Source: Moorella humiferrea
Lineage (GTDB): Bacteria; Bacillota; DSM-521; Neomoorellales; Neomoorellaceae
DNA: 64,000 nt
Reading direction: 5' to 3'
Assembly (NCBI RefSeq): GCF_039233145.1
Contig: NZ_CP136419.1
Span: 2,454,001 to 2,518,000 of the forward strand
Shown: positions 35,470-43,954 of the stretch, piece after piece
Position numbering within the stretch: the first letter of the stretch is position 1
How the letters are laid out: each line of letters starts with the position of its first letter
The notes under the pieces: model-generated
What the model was told of the DNA's origin: nothing
Databases searched by the model: none
What the model saw: only the letters and a program-made list of their open reading frames with translations
Program-made: the position numbers and the translations under genes

Positions 35470-35874
35470 TTATTTCCAGAGTTCCTCTAGTGCTGCCAAG
35501 AGGGCCTCTAATTTATCTCCCCCGGCTGCAATGGGGATAAATTTAAAATCGTCGGCTTTTATCCCCAGATCGTCTGGCGAGGCGGCGGCGATTATCGTGC
35601 CGCCCTTCTTCAGGCCCTTCGTAACATCCACGACTGCTGCTACGCTGTTGTCCAGAACCACCGCGACGTCGGGCTGGGTGGCATTAGCCGAGCGCTCCCG
35701 AATGAACTCATCGTCGATGCGTACCACTGCATGCATCGCGGCCCCGGGCCGGTAGGCCCCGAAGTTTTCGAATACCTGAACGTATTTTCCCGCCGCCAGG
35801 GCGGCTTGGGCCAACTTGCCGGCAATGGCGGCCACTGGCTGGCCGTAACGGCCGTGGAAGCGAATCTCGATCAT
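35470..35874 (-). CDS. 2-oxoacid:ferredoxin oxidoreductase, gamma subunit (short)
   Basis: At 134 residues it is about 50 short of the usual gamma subunit; the C-terminal part is absent. The N-terminus keeps the pattern MIEIRFHGRYGQPVAAIAGKLAQAA but with GRYGQP where GRGGQG is usual. DVAVVLDNSVA and VTKGLKKGGTIIAA follow family form. It overlaps the beta gene by four bases (ATGA), so it is a working gene in a coupled set rather than debris. Confidence 0.8.
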   Translation of the reverse strand: MIEIRFHGRYGQPVAAIAGKLAQAALAAGKYVQVFENFGAYRPGAAMHAVVRIDDEFIRERSANATQPDVAVVLDNSVAAVVDVTKGLKKGGTIIAAASPDDLGIKADDFKFIPIAAGGDKLEALLAALEELWK

Positions 35875-36743
35875 GACTGCACCTCCCGGAAGCGGCGGTC
35901 GGCCTCGGCCTGCAGGGCCGCGACGGTAGCTTCGTCTATATTTTTAAAGCGTCCCTGAAGTTTAAGATATTCCCGCACCGGGATGCGCCGCTCAGGGATC
36001 ACCGTTACGCGGCGCCGACCGTCGACTTCTTCATAAAGCTGCCACAGGCCGCACTCCACGGCCATACGGGCCAGCTGCACCGTCTGGTCTTCGCGAATGC
36101 CCCAGCCCCTGAAACAGGGTGCCAGGATGTGGATATAGCGGAACCCCTGGATGGCCTTGGCCTTCTGGAACTTCTGGATCAAATCCAGGGGATAGGCAAC
36201 TGAAGCCGTCGCCAAATAGGCGGGACGATGGGCGGCCATGATGGCCAGCATATCTTTGCGCGGCGTCGGCTTGCCGGTTGGCGTGTCCGGGGTGACGGCC
36301 TGATAGGGGGTGACGCTGCCGGCCTGACCGCCGGTATTCATATAGGTTTCATTGTCGTAACAGACGTGGATAATGTTTTCCTGGCGCTCGGCCGCCCCAG
36401 TCAAAGCTTGAAAACCGATGTCGGCCGTGCCGGCATCGCCAGCCCAGGACACCACGTTTACGTCTTTAATGCCCTGAATGTCCAGGGCCGCCCTGATGCC
36501 GGAAGCGACGGCCGGGGCGCACTCGAAAAGGGAATGATAGAAGGGAACCATCCAGGCGGTGGTCAAACCCGAGCCGCCGATGGTCGCCATACATGAGGCG
36601 GGGATGTTGATGATAGTCCGGGGCCCCAAAGCCTTCATGGCCTGGCGCACGGCCAAGGCCGCCCCACATCCACGGCAGCCGCCGTGGCCCCCGGTAAAAA
36701 GCTCGTCTTGCGGTATTTCGGCCAATGTCTTGTAAACTTCCAT
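35871..36743 (-). CDS. 2-oxoacid:ferredoxin oxidoreductase, beta subunit (TPP-binding)
   Basis: The 290-residue subunit has the TPP-binding core: GHGGCRGCGAALAVRQA near residue 19 (cluster-ligand Cys), SWAGDAGTADIGFQAL (TPP-Mg motif), and YDNETYMNTGGQAGSVTPYQA. A further Cys (APCFRGWGIRED) follows. It binds the thiamine diphosphate that decarboxylates the oxoacid and passes electrons to ferredoxin. The exact oxoacid cannot be read from sequence. Confidence 0.92.
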   Translation of the reverse strand: MEVYKTLAEIPQDELFTGGHGGCRGCGAALAVRQAMKALGPRTIINIPASCMATIGGSGLTTAWMVPFYHSLFECAPAVASGIRAALDIQGIKDVNVVSWAGDAGTADIGFQALTGAAERQENIIHVCYDNETYMNTGGQAGSVTPYQAVTPDTPTGKPTPRKDMLAIMAAHRPAYLATASVAYPLDLIQKFQKAKAIQGFRYIHILAPCFRGWGIREDQTVQLARMAVECGLWQLYEEVDGRRRVTVIPERRIPVREYLKLQGRFKNIDEATVAALQAEADRRFREVQS

Positions 36744-36761
36744 ATCTTCTCACCTCCGGCC

Positions 36762-37922
36762 CTACAGGCCGTACCATTGATAGAGCGCCGGAAACTTTCC
36801 GGCGGCAAGACCTTCGTTTACCTGCCGGTAAATGGCAGTTAAATCTTCCACACCTACATCCCGCCCGCCGAGGCCGAGGATATAGCTGTAAACCGGGACG
36901 TTCGTAAATCCATAGAGAGCGGCCCGCAGTTCCCGGCCCAGGGCACCCCCGGCGCCGTAAACGATATTTTTGTCCAGGGCCACTACCGCCCGGGCGGGTT
37001 TTAACATCTCCCGCACCGCCTCCGCCGGGAAGGGCCGGAAGAGGCGAATTTTCAACAGCCCCGCCTTTTCTCCTGCGGCCCGGAGGGCGTCGACGGCAAT
37101 CCTGGCCGTGCTGACCAGGGAACCCATGGTCACCAGGACGACTTCGGCATCCTCCAGCCGGTAGCCCGTCACGGCACCGCCCCAGTTGCGGCCTGTCACA
37201 GCGCCATAGGCCTCGCTGATTTCTCCAAGCAGCGTTCCCGCCCGCTGCAGAGCGGCATCCTGGTGGTATTTATAGTCCATATAAAGCTCCGGTCCCGTCA
37301 CGGTATTTACCGCCAGGGGATTGTCGACGTCCAATACCGGACGCCGCACCAGGGGCAGGAAGGCGTCGATTTTTTCTTGTTCCGGCATATCTACGGTTTC
37401 CCGGGTGTGGGATTGGATGTAGCCTTCATAGTTAACCATAACAGGAAGGCGTACCTGTTCGTCTTCCCCCAAACGGAAGGCCTGGATGATGCTGTCCAAA
37501 ACCTCCTGGTTGTTTTCGCAGAAGATCTGGATCCAGCCGCTGGTTTCCTGGGCCACAACGTCGCCGTGCTCGGGAAAACGGCTGTGGGGAGCCGCCAGGG
37601 CCCGGTTGACGACGGCCATGACCACCGGCTGCCGTAGGCCAGAGGTATGATAGAGCACCTCGCTCATATAGGCTAGGCCCTGGGAATTGGTGATGAGAAA
37701 CGATCTGGCTCCGGCCATGGTCGCCCCCAGGGCCGCGGCCATAGCGCTGTGGTCGGATTCAACCCGCACAAAATTGCAGCGCATGGTGCCTTCGGCTATG
37801 AACTGGGTTATCTTCTCCATGACCGGCGCCGCCGGGGTAATGGGGTAGGAAGCCAGTACTTCCACCCTGGCCAGGCGGGCGGCATGGGCGGCCGCTTCGT
37901 TGCCGTTCAGTAAAAGGCGCAT
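36762..37922 (-). CDS. 2-oxoacid:ferredoxin oxidoreductase, alpha subunit
   Basis: From ATG 37922 (GGGAGTGAAGAAG upstream) the product is 386 residues. Residues about 1-230 are the pyrimidine-binding domain (VEVLASYPITPAAPVMEKI, FVRVESDHSAMAAALGA, ITNSQGLAYMSEVLYH) and the rest the C-terminal domain with VVLVTMGSLVSTAR. This arrangement matches pyruvate and 2-ketoisovalerate oxidoreductase alpha chains. It is 16 bases past the ferredoxin-type subunit. An in-frame ATG 16 codons earlier (37970) lies within that subunit gene and lacks a good site. Confidence 0.92.
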   Translation of the reverse strand: MRLLLNGNEAAAHAARLARVEVLASYPITPAAPVMEKITQFIAEGTMRCNFVRVESDHSAMAAALGATMAGARSFLITNSQGLAYMSEVLYHTSGLRQPVVMAVVNRALAAPHSRFPEHGDVVAQETSGWIQIFCENNQEVLDSIIQAFRLGEDEQVRLPVMVNYEGYIQSHTRETVDMPEQEKIDAFLPLVRRPVLDVDNPLAVNTVTGPELYMDYKYHQDAALQRAGTLLGEISEAYGAVTGRNWGGAVTGYRLEDAEVVLVTMGSLVSTARIAVDALRAAGEKAGLLKIRLFRPFPAEAVREMLKPARAVVALDKNIVYGAGGALGRELRAALYGFTNVPVYSYILGLGGRDVGVEDLTAIYRQVNEGLAAGKFPALYQWYGL

Positions 37923-37938
37923 CTTCTTCACTCCCTGT

Positions 37939-38229
37939 TTACTTGTCGATAAAACCCCTGTTGCCGGCATACTCTCCCACCATGGTTATGGCCTGGGTGG
38001 GGCACTCCAGGGCGCAGATGCCGCAGCCTTTGCAAAACTGCAAATATACTTTTATTTCATTTTTATCTTCCCTCAGTGCCGCGTCCGGGCAGTACAGCAG
38101 GCACTCGCGGCAGAGGTTGCATTTCCCCATGTCGATCACGGGCCGCTGTTCGCGCAAACGGGACATATCCGCCGCCGCCATGGTCCCCGGCCGGGCCGAT
38201 GGGACAACCGGTAATTCTTTTGCTGCCAC
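37939..38229 (-). CDS. 2-oxoacid:ferredoxin oxidoreductase, delta subunit (2[4Fe-4S])
   Basis: The 96-residue product from GTG 38229 has two cluster motifs, CNLCRECLLYCPDAA and CKGCGICALECPTQA, as in PorD. It takes electrons from the beta subunit. GTG 38229 has AGGAGG nine bases upstream; TTG 38235 is in frame but only three bases from that site. First gene of the unit, 47 bases past the sigma-54 promoter. Confidence 0.9.
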   Translation of the reverse strand: MAAKELPVVPSARPGTMAAADMSRLREQRPVIDMGKCNLCRECLLYCPDAALREDKNEIKVYLQFCKGCGICALECPTQAITMVGEYAGNRGFIDK

Positions 38230-38275
38230 TTCCAATCGCCTCCTCCCTCAGAGCAACAGACATTAATTAAACATT

Positions 38276-38290
38276 GCAAATTTCATGCCA
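38276..38290 (-). promoter_or_regulatory. Sigma-54 promoter (-24/-12) of the oxidoreductase cluster
   Basis: The minus strand reads TGGCATGAAATTTGC, with GG and GC ten bases apart. It stands in the divergent region between the delta subunit and the PrpR-type activator gene and fits the shared pattern TGGCAT-N4-TTTGC. Confidence 0.88.
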
Positions 38291-38429
38291 GACCATACAA
38301 AATTTAAAATAAAATTTTTGCAGAACCCGTAGCCCTTACCGTTACAGGCCTACCGGCAAATAGGCAGGTTCTCGTTAAAGGAAGACCCTTTGTCATGGTG
38401 TTTCATTTATGTTACTTTCTGATATGTTG

Positions 38430-38492
38430 TAAACGTTTAATTGTGTTGCAGATGTTTTTTAACCCATTTCCTTCTATGGGGTAAAACGTTTT
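38430..38492. promoter_or_regulatory. Candidate enhancer palindromes for the PrpR-type activator
   Basis: Two perfect 10-bp palindromes, TAAACGTTTA (38430-38439) and AAAACGTTTT (38483-38492), share AAACGTTT and have centres 53 bp apart, five helical turns. They lie about 140-215 bp upstream of the sigma-54 promoter at 38276, normal for enhancer-binding proteins, and 125-190 bp before the activator start. The rest of the 382-base gap (38236-38617) is A/T-rich with a TATAAT at 38561-38566 and no gene that I can support. Confidence 0.5.
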
Positions 38493-38617
38493 TCTAATAT
38501 ATGCCGTATCCCATATCTTTTTTTAACATATCGACAGGAATATTAAGTTTCATCGTCGAATATAATATGGAACGTCTCTGCGTTGCTTTTTTGTAACATT
38601 ATAGGGAGGGGCTTTCC

Positions 38618-40540
38618 ATGGCCGACATCGCCTTTATCGCACCCTATGAAGATTTGGCCCACATCGCCCGCCAGGTAAGCCATGAACTCGGGCTGGAAGT
38701 AGACGTCTACGTCGCCAGGGTCCAGGATGGGGCCGAACTGGCCCGCACCCTGGCCAAAAAAAACGGCTGTCAGGTCATCGTCAGCCGCGGGGTCACGGCC
38801 TGGCTGATCCAGCAGGCCGTAGATCTGCCGGTGGTGGACGTGCCCATCGGCGGCTATGACATCCTGCGGGCCTACTACCAGGCCAAGCAGTTCGGCGGAC
38901 CCATCGGTATCGCCGACGTTCCCGACGTCATCCAGGGCCTGGAGAGCCTGGAGGCTATTCTGGGGGAAACATTTATCAAATACACTTTAAAAGATCAGCA
39001 GGACGACATCAGACGGGGCATTATGGCCCTTAAAGAAGCCGGTGCCGAGGTCGTCATCGGCAAAATAGCCATGGCCCGCGAGGCCCGCAACTTCGGTTTA
39101 AACAGCGTAATTATCACCTCCGGCAAGGAAGCGGTCATTCAAGCCTTGAAAGAGGCCGAAAGGGTCCTCCAGGTCCGCCGCCAGGAAAAGCGCCGGGCCG
39201 AGCAGCTTAAAGCTATCCTTGATTTTGCCTACGACGGAATAATTGCCCTGGATGAAGAAGGACGCATCACCGTCTTCAATCCCGTAGCGGAAAAACTGTC
39301 CGGCTGGCGGGCTGAAGACGCCATCGGCCGGCCGGTAACCGAGGTCATCCCCGCGGCCCAGTGCCACATCCTTTTAAAAACGGGAAAACCGGAGCTCGGC
39401 GAGCTCCTGGAAATAGGCAGCACGCGGGTCGTGGCCAACCGGGTGCCTATTATCGTCGACGACCGCGTAGTCGGCGTGGTAACCACATTCCAGAATATCT
39501 CAAGCCTGCAGAGCCTGGAACACAAGGTCCGGCGTCGTTTGGCCGGTCGCGGCCATGTGGCAAAGTATTCCTTTAACGACATCCTCGGTGAAAGCCCGGA
39601 ATTAAAGGAAGCCGTACGCCTGGCCCGGGAATACGCCGCCGTGCAGTCGACGGTCCTCATCTACGGTGAAACAGGTTCGGGCAAGGAAATGTTCGCCCAT
39701 GCCATCCACCTGGCCGGTCCCCGCCGCGACGGCCCCTTTGTCGCCGTCAACTGCGCCGCCCTGCCGGAAAACCTCCTGGAAAGCGAGCTCTTCGGTTACG
39801 CCGAAGGGGCCTTTACCGGCGCCCGTAAAGGGGGCAAGCCCGGCCTTTTCGAGCTGGCCCACGAGGGGACGATTTTTCTCGATGAAATCGGCGAAATGTC
39901 TCCCCGCCTCCAGGCCCGTGTCCTCAGAGTTCTGGAAGAGGGCGAGATCATGCGCCTGGGGGACGACCGCATCATCCCCGTCAACGTGAGGGTAATTGCG
40001 GCCACCCACCGCAACCTCGCCCAGATGGTCAAGGAGCAGGCCTTCCGGGAAGACCTCTACTACCGCATCAACGTCTTGAACCTGGAAATTCCACCCTTGC
40101 GCAACCGCGGTTCCGACGTCCTGCTCCTGGCCGAGCATTTCCTGCAGGAATTCTGCCGCCAGTTGCAGCGGCCGGTGGTCAAACTCTCGCCGGAGGCGAC
40201 CAGGGAGCTCCTCCAGTACCGGTGGCCGGGAAATATCCGGGAACTGCGCAACTGCATGGAGCGCCTGGCCCTGCGCTGCCGGGAAAAGACCGTCAGCGCC
40301 ATCGACGTGCGCCGGGCCCTGGGGCTGGAATCCGCCCCGGAAGTTGAAAATTTAAGTTCCGGCGGCGACGGGAAAGGATTGGGCACTGACCTCGCCGGCC
40401 AGGTCAACATCCTGGAGCGCAGCTTGATTTTGCGGGTCCTGGCCGAAACGGGGGGAAATAAAGCTGAAGCCGCCCGCCGCCTGGGCGTCAGTCGCACCAC
40501 CCTCTGGCGGAAGTTGAAGGGAGAAAATAAAGGCGCGTAA
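38618..40540 (+). CDS. PrpR-type sigma-54-dependent activator (PrpR_N-PAS-AAA+-Fis)
   Basis: The 640-residue protein has a PrpR_N sensor domain (about 1-175: VIVSRGVTAWLIQQAVDLPVVDVPIGGYDIL), a PAS domain (about 195-300), an AAA+ core (about 325-560) with GETGSGKEMF, GAFTGARKGGKPGLFELA and FLDEIGEM, and a Fis-type helix-turn-helix (KAEAARRLGVSRTTLWRKL). In PrpR the N-terminal domain senses 2-methylcitrate; the ligand here is unknown but is likely an organic acid. It is divergent from the oxidoreductase cluster and is its probable activator. Confidence 0.92.
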   Translation: MADIAFIAPYEDLAHIARQVSHELGLEVDVYVARVQDGAELARTLAKKNGCQVIVSRGVTAWLIQQAVDLPVVDVPIGGYDILRAYYQAKQFGGPIGIADVPDVIQGLESLEAILGETFIKYTLKDQQDDIRRGIMALKEAGAEVVIGKIAMAREARNFGLNSVIITSGKEAVIQALKEAERVLQVRRQEKRRAEQLKAILDFAYDGIIALDEEGRITVFNPVAEKLSGWRAEDAIGRPVTEVIPAAQCHILLKTGKPELGELLEIGSTRVVANRVPIIVDDRVVGVVTTFQNISSLQSLEHKVRRRLAGRGHVAKYSFNDILGESPELKEAVRLAREYAAVQSTVLIYGETGSGKEMFAHAIHLAGPRRDGPFVAVNCAALPENLLESELFGYAEGAFTGARKGGKPGLFELAHEGTIFLDEIGEMSPRLQARVLRVLEEGEIMRLGDDRIIPVNVRVIAATHRNLAQMVKEQAFREDLYYRINVLNLEIPPLRNRGSDVLLLAEHFLQEFCRQLQRPVVKLSPEATRELLQYRWPGNIRELRNCMERLALRCREKTVSAIDVRRALGLESAPEVENLSSGGDGKGLGTDLAGQVNILERSLILRVLAETGGNKAEAARRLGVSRTTLWRKLKGENKGA

Positions 40541-40653
40541 GCATTGACCGGGTCAAGATAAATAGTTTAGAATATTCATGGGAGAAGTATGAGGAATAAG
40601 GGACCGGATAAACGAAGAGCTTGAGGGAATACATGCAAGGAGGTGCCTCCGAC

Positions 40654-40905
40654 ATGTCGCTGGCCATAGAAAAACTCGCCGACGAATTCATATCTTTAAC
40701 TACGCAAGAAAAAATCGAATTCCTGAAGAAGGTAATAGCCGGCCCGCCCGGGGAGTGGATAGAGCTAGATGGTAAACTTTACTTTATTCCAGAGGGTCCC
40801 CCGGCAACTAAAGAAGAAGAAGAAACATTTAAAAAGTCGCAACTGGAGATAGAAACAGGCCAGGGAGTACCGCTCAATGAACTCAGAAAAAGGCTCGAAA
40901 TTTAA
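40654..40905 (+). CDS. Antitoxin-like small protein of a RelE/ParE-type module
   Basis: From ATG 40654, which has AAGGAGGTG at a good distance, the product is 83 residues. It is acidic with an N-terminal helical part (LAIEKLADEFISLTTQEKIEFLKKVI) and a charged C-terminus that overlaps the toxin gene by 29 bases. No named DNA-binding domain is seen. An in-frame ATG 11 codons earlier sits before that site and is unlikely. Confidence 0.7.
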   Translation: MSLAIEKLADEFISLTTQEKIEFLKKVIAGPPGEWIELDGKLYFIPEGPPATKEEEETFKKSQLEIETGQGVPLNELRKRLEI

Positions 40906-41152
40906 GATAATCCTCGCCAAACAGCCCGCCAGGTACATCGAGAGACTCAACCGGAAATGGCAAGAGAGAATACTTGCAATCCTGGAAGACATGTCTGTTA
41001 ATCCTTTTACCGGTGACATTGAAACTATTAAGGGTAAACCCGGACATTACCGGCGCAGAATCGGAGGTTACAGGCTTAAATTCACAGTTAATATCGAGGA
41101 GCGGGCGGTCCATATACTTGCCTTCGGACCTAAAGGCGATTTTGAATACTAA
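40877..41152 (+). CDS. RelE/ParE-family toxin
   Basis: The 91-residue protein follows the RelE pattern: KIILAKQPARYIERLNRKWQERILAILEDM, then NPFTGDIETIKGKPGHYRRRIGGYRLKFTVN and a late HILAFGPKGDFEY. Basic residues in YRRRIGGYR resemble the RelE mRNA-interferase surface. It overlaps the upstream antitoxin gene, as these pairs often do, and is closed by an 18-bp hairpin. Confidence 0.85.
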   Translation: MNSEKGSKFKIILAKQPARYIERLNRKWQERILAILEDMSVNPFTGDIETIKGKPGHYRRRIGGYRLKFTVNIEERAVHILAFGPKGDFEY

Positions 41153-41189
41153 AATAGGGGGATCATCAGGTTGATGATCCCCCTATTTT
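41151..41189. terminator. Very strong bidirectional terminator
   Basis: An 18-bp perfect stem with a three-base loop (41151-41168, 41172-41189). The stem ends in A/T on both sides (AAAATAGGGGG and CCCCCTATTTT), so it can stop the toxin unit on the plus strand and the formate dehydrogenase operon on the minus strand. Confidence 0.92.
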
Positions 41190-41223
41190 TGTCCGCCTGT
41201 CTCCAACGCCCCTGTCGGCATAA

Positions 41224-43920
41224 TCAGCCGACCGGCTCCAACCGCACCGCCGTCACCTTGTATTCCGCCGTCTTGGCTATAGGATCGAAGGCGGCGTTGG
41301 TCAGGATGTTCACCGGCGATTCTTTGTAATGGTAGGTCATGAACATGATCCCCGGCGGCACCCGGTCCGTTACTTTGACTTTCGTCACTAACCGGCCGCG
41401 ACGAGAAACCACCGTTACCTTATCCCCCGTCTGCACTCCCAGTTTGGCCGCCTGGACTGGGTTGATTTCCGCGTACTCTTCCGGCCGGAAACTTTCTAAA
41501 GAGGGTGAATGGCGGGTGGTAACGCCGTAGTGATAGAGCATCCGGCCAGTGGTCATCAAAATGGGATAATCTTCATCCGTCAATTCCGCCGGCGGCCGAT
41601 ACTCGATGCCCTGGAGAAGACCCTTGCCCCGGGGGAAACTACCGGCGTGGAGGAACTTCGTCCCCGGATGATCGGGAGCAGGGCAGGGCCACTGCAGCCC
41701 GTCCCCTTCCAGCCGGGCGTAGCTCATGCCGGCGTAGCTGGGGGTAAGGCCGGCCATTTCGGCGAAGATCTGCTCCGGGGAATCGTAGTGCATGGGGTAG
41801 CCCATCCGCGTCGCTAGGTCGCAGATGATCTGCCAGTCGGGCCGGGAATCGCCCCTGGGTTTCAGAGCCCGCCGCACCCGTTGCACGCGGCGCTCGGTAC
41901 TGGTAAAGGTGCCGTCCTTCTCCAAAAAACTCGCCCCTGGCAGGACGACGTCGGCGAATTTCGCCGTCTCGGAGATAAAGAGGTCCTGCACCACCAGAAA
42001 TTCCAGGTTGGCCAGGGCTTTACGCACATGGGTGATGTCCGGGTCCGTCAGGGCCGGGTCTTCGCCCATGACGTACATGGCTTTGATATATCCTTCGGCG
42101 GCCAAATCGATCATCTCCGGGATGCGGAGGCCCGGCACGGCGTCCAACTGGCAGTTCCAGGCAGCGGCAAAACGTTCCCGCACCGTCGGGTCGGCCACCT
42201 TTTGATAACCGGGGAAGACGTCGGGCAGGGCGCCCATGTCGCAGGCCCCCTGGACATTGTTTTGGCCGCGCAAGGGGTTGACGCCGCTGAACTCTTTGCC
42301 CACATGCCCGGTGATCATGGCCAGGTTGGCCAGGTTCATGACGTTGTCGGTACCGCTGGTATGCTCGGTTATCCCCAAAGTATAATAGATGCCCGCCCTC
42401 TCTGTTGTGGCGTAGAGGCGTGCCGCAGCGCGGATTTTCTCGGCCGGCACCCCGGTAATCTCCTCCACGCGCTCCGGCGGGTAGTTCTCGACAACGGCGG
42501 CGAGGTTGGCAAATCCTTCCGTCCGCTCTTCGATAAACTTCCTATCCACAAGGCCTTCTTTAATGATAACGTGGATCAGGCCGTTAATCAAAGCCACGTT
42601 GGTCCCCGGCCTGATGGGCAACCAGAGATAAGCGTGCTCCACCAGTTCGATCCGACGTGGATCGACGACGATGAGCTTCGCCCCCCGCCGGGCGGCCTGC
42701 TTCATCTTCTGGCCGATAACGGGGTGGGCTTCCGTGGTGTTGGAGCCGATAATCAGCAGGACGTCGTTATGCTCGATTTCGGCGATGGAGTTCGTCATGG
42801 CGCCGCTACCGAATGCTATGGCCAGACCGGCCACGGTAGGGGCGTGTCAAGTCCGTGCGCAGTGATCGACGTTGTTGCTCCCGATCACCGCCCGCATGAA
42901 CTTCTGCATCAAATAGTTTTCTTCGTTGGTACACCGGGCCGAACTCAAAGCGCCTATAGCCCGGCTGCCGTACTGCTCCTTGATCTCCGTCAACCTCTGG
43001 GCAGTAAACGCCAGGGCCTCGTCCCACGTTGCTTCCCGGAAGCGCCCCTCACCCCGCGCGCCGACGCGTATTAGGGGTCGGGTAATGCGGTCTGGGCTTT
43101 CGACAAAATCGGTGCCGAAGCGGCCCTTGACGCAGAGCCAGCCGTTGTTGACCAAAGGATTATCATAGCCGCGGACGCGCACCACGCGGTCGTCCTTCAC
43201 GGCCACTTCCAGGTTACAACCCACACCGCAGAAGGTACAGGTGGTCCGCACCTTGGTCAGCTCCCACTCTCGCCCCCGCCATAATGAGGCCTTCTCCGTC
43301 AGGGCCCCCACCGGGCACACCTGAACGCAGTTGCCGCAGAAAACGCATTCCTCCGAGGTTTTTAAAGTGGCGTCCATGGCCGGTGTGACCTTCGTATTAA
43401 AGCCGCGATGGGCAAAATCAATGGCGTCGTTGACCTGGATTTCCGTACAGACGCGGACGCACTTGCCACAGAGGACGCATTTGTTGAGATCGCGAACGAT
43501 GAAGGGGTTGTCTTCTTCCAGGGGGTAGTCGTGCTTTTCCCCACGGAATTCGTCTCCCCTTACACCGTAATAATAGGCGTAATCCTGGAGCTTGCAGGCG
43601 CCGCTCTTGCTGCAGGTGAGGCAGTCGGCAGGATGGTTTGCCAGCAACAGTTCCAGCATCATCTTGCGGGCCTCAATCACTGCCGGCGTGTCCGTGCGCA
43701 CCACCATACCCTCGGCGACGGCGGTCACACAGGAAGCCGGCAGGCCGCGCATACCTTCAATTTCCACCACACAGAGGCGGCACCCTCCCCAGGGCGAAAG
43801 CCTCTCATCGTGGCAGAGGGTGGGAATAAAGATGCCGTTGTCCCGGGCGGCCTGGAGGACCGTCGTCCCGGCCGGCACGGTAATCCTCTTACCATCTATG
43901 GTCAGGGTGACGTCAGCCAT
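41224..43920 (-). CDS. fdhA: Formate dehydrogenase alpha subunit, selenoprotein (in-frame UGA)
   Basis: The gene encodes 898 residues when the TGA at 42849-42847 is read as selenocysteine (Sec358) within DHCART[11 protein letters not shown], matching CCARV-Sec-HGPSVAG of E. coli FdhF. Residues 36-64 bind [2Fe-2S]; His96 and Cys100/103/109 bind a cluster; ferredoxin motifs lie at 148-158 and 192-202; Cys228/231/235/263 is the catalytic-side cluster; the molybdopterin domains follow. It interconverts CO2 and formate. A SECIS hairpin lies 13 bases past the UGA. ATG 43920 is preceded by GGGGGGAAAG. Without read-through it would look like two broken genes. Confidence 0.96.
42819..42849 (-). promoter_or_regulatory. 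Selenocysteine UGA codon and SECIS hairpin of fdhA
   Basis: The UGA occupies 42849-42847. Thirteen bases later the minus strand reads TGGCCGGTCTGGCCA (42833-42819), a five-bp stem closing a GGTCT loop. E. coli fdhF has the same layout: a 14-base spacer, then UGCA-GGUC-UGCA, with the G and U of GGUCU bound by SelB. Upstream CACGCCCC also mirrors the E. coli CACGGCCC. Confidence 0.9.
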
Positions 43921-43954
43921 TGCTTTCCCCCCAAAACTAAAAATGTCGACAGGG

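Noticed and set aside
42847-42849. fdhA appears to be split by a stop codon into two genes
   Set aside because: The TGA lies at the known selenocysteine position with a fitting SECIS hairpin 13 bases later, so it is read-through and not a pseudogene.
41881-43074. Plus-strand frame of nearly 400 codons across fdhA
   Set aside because: It is a shadow of the high-G+C formate dehydrogenase gene, with no recognisable domain.
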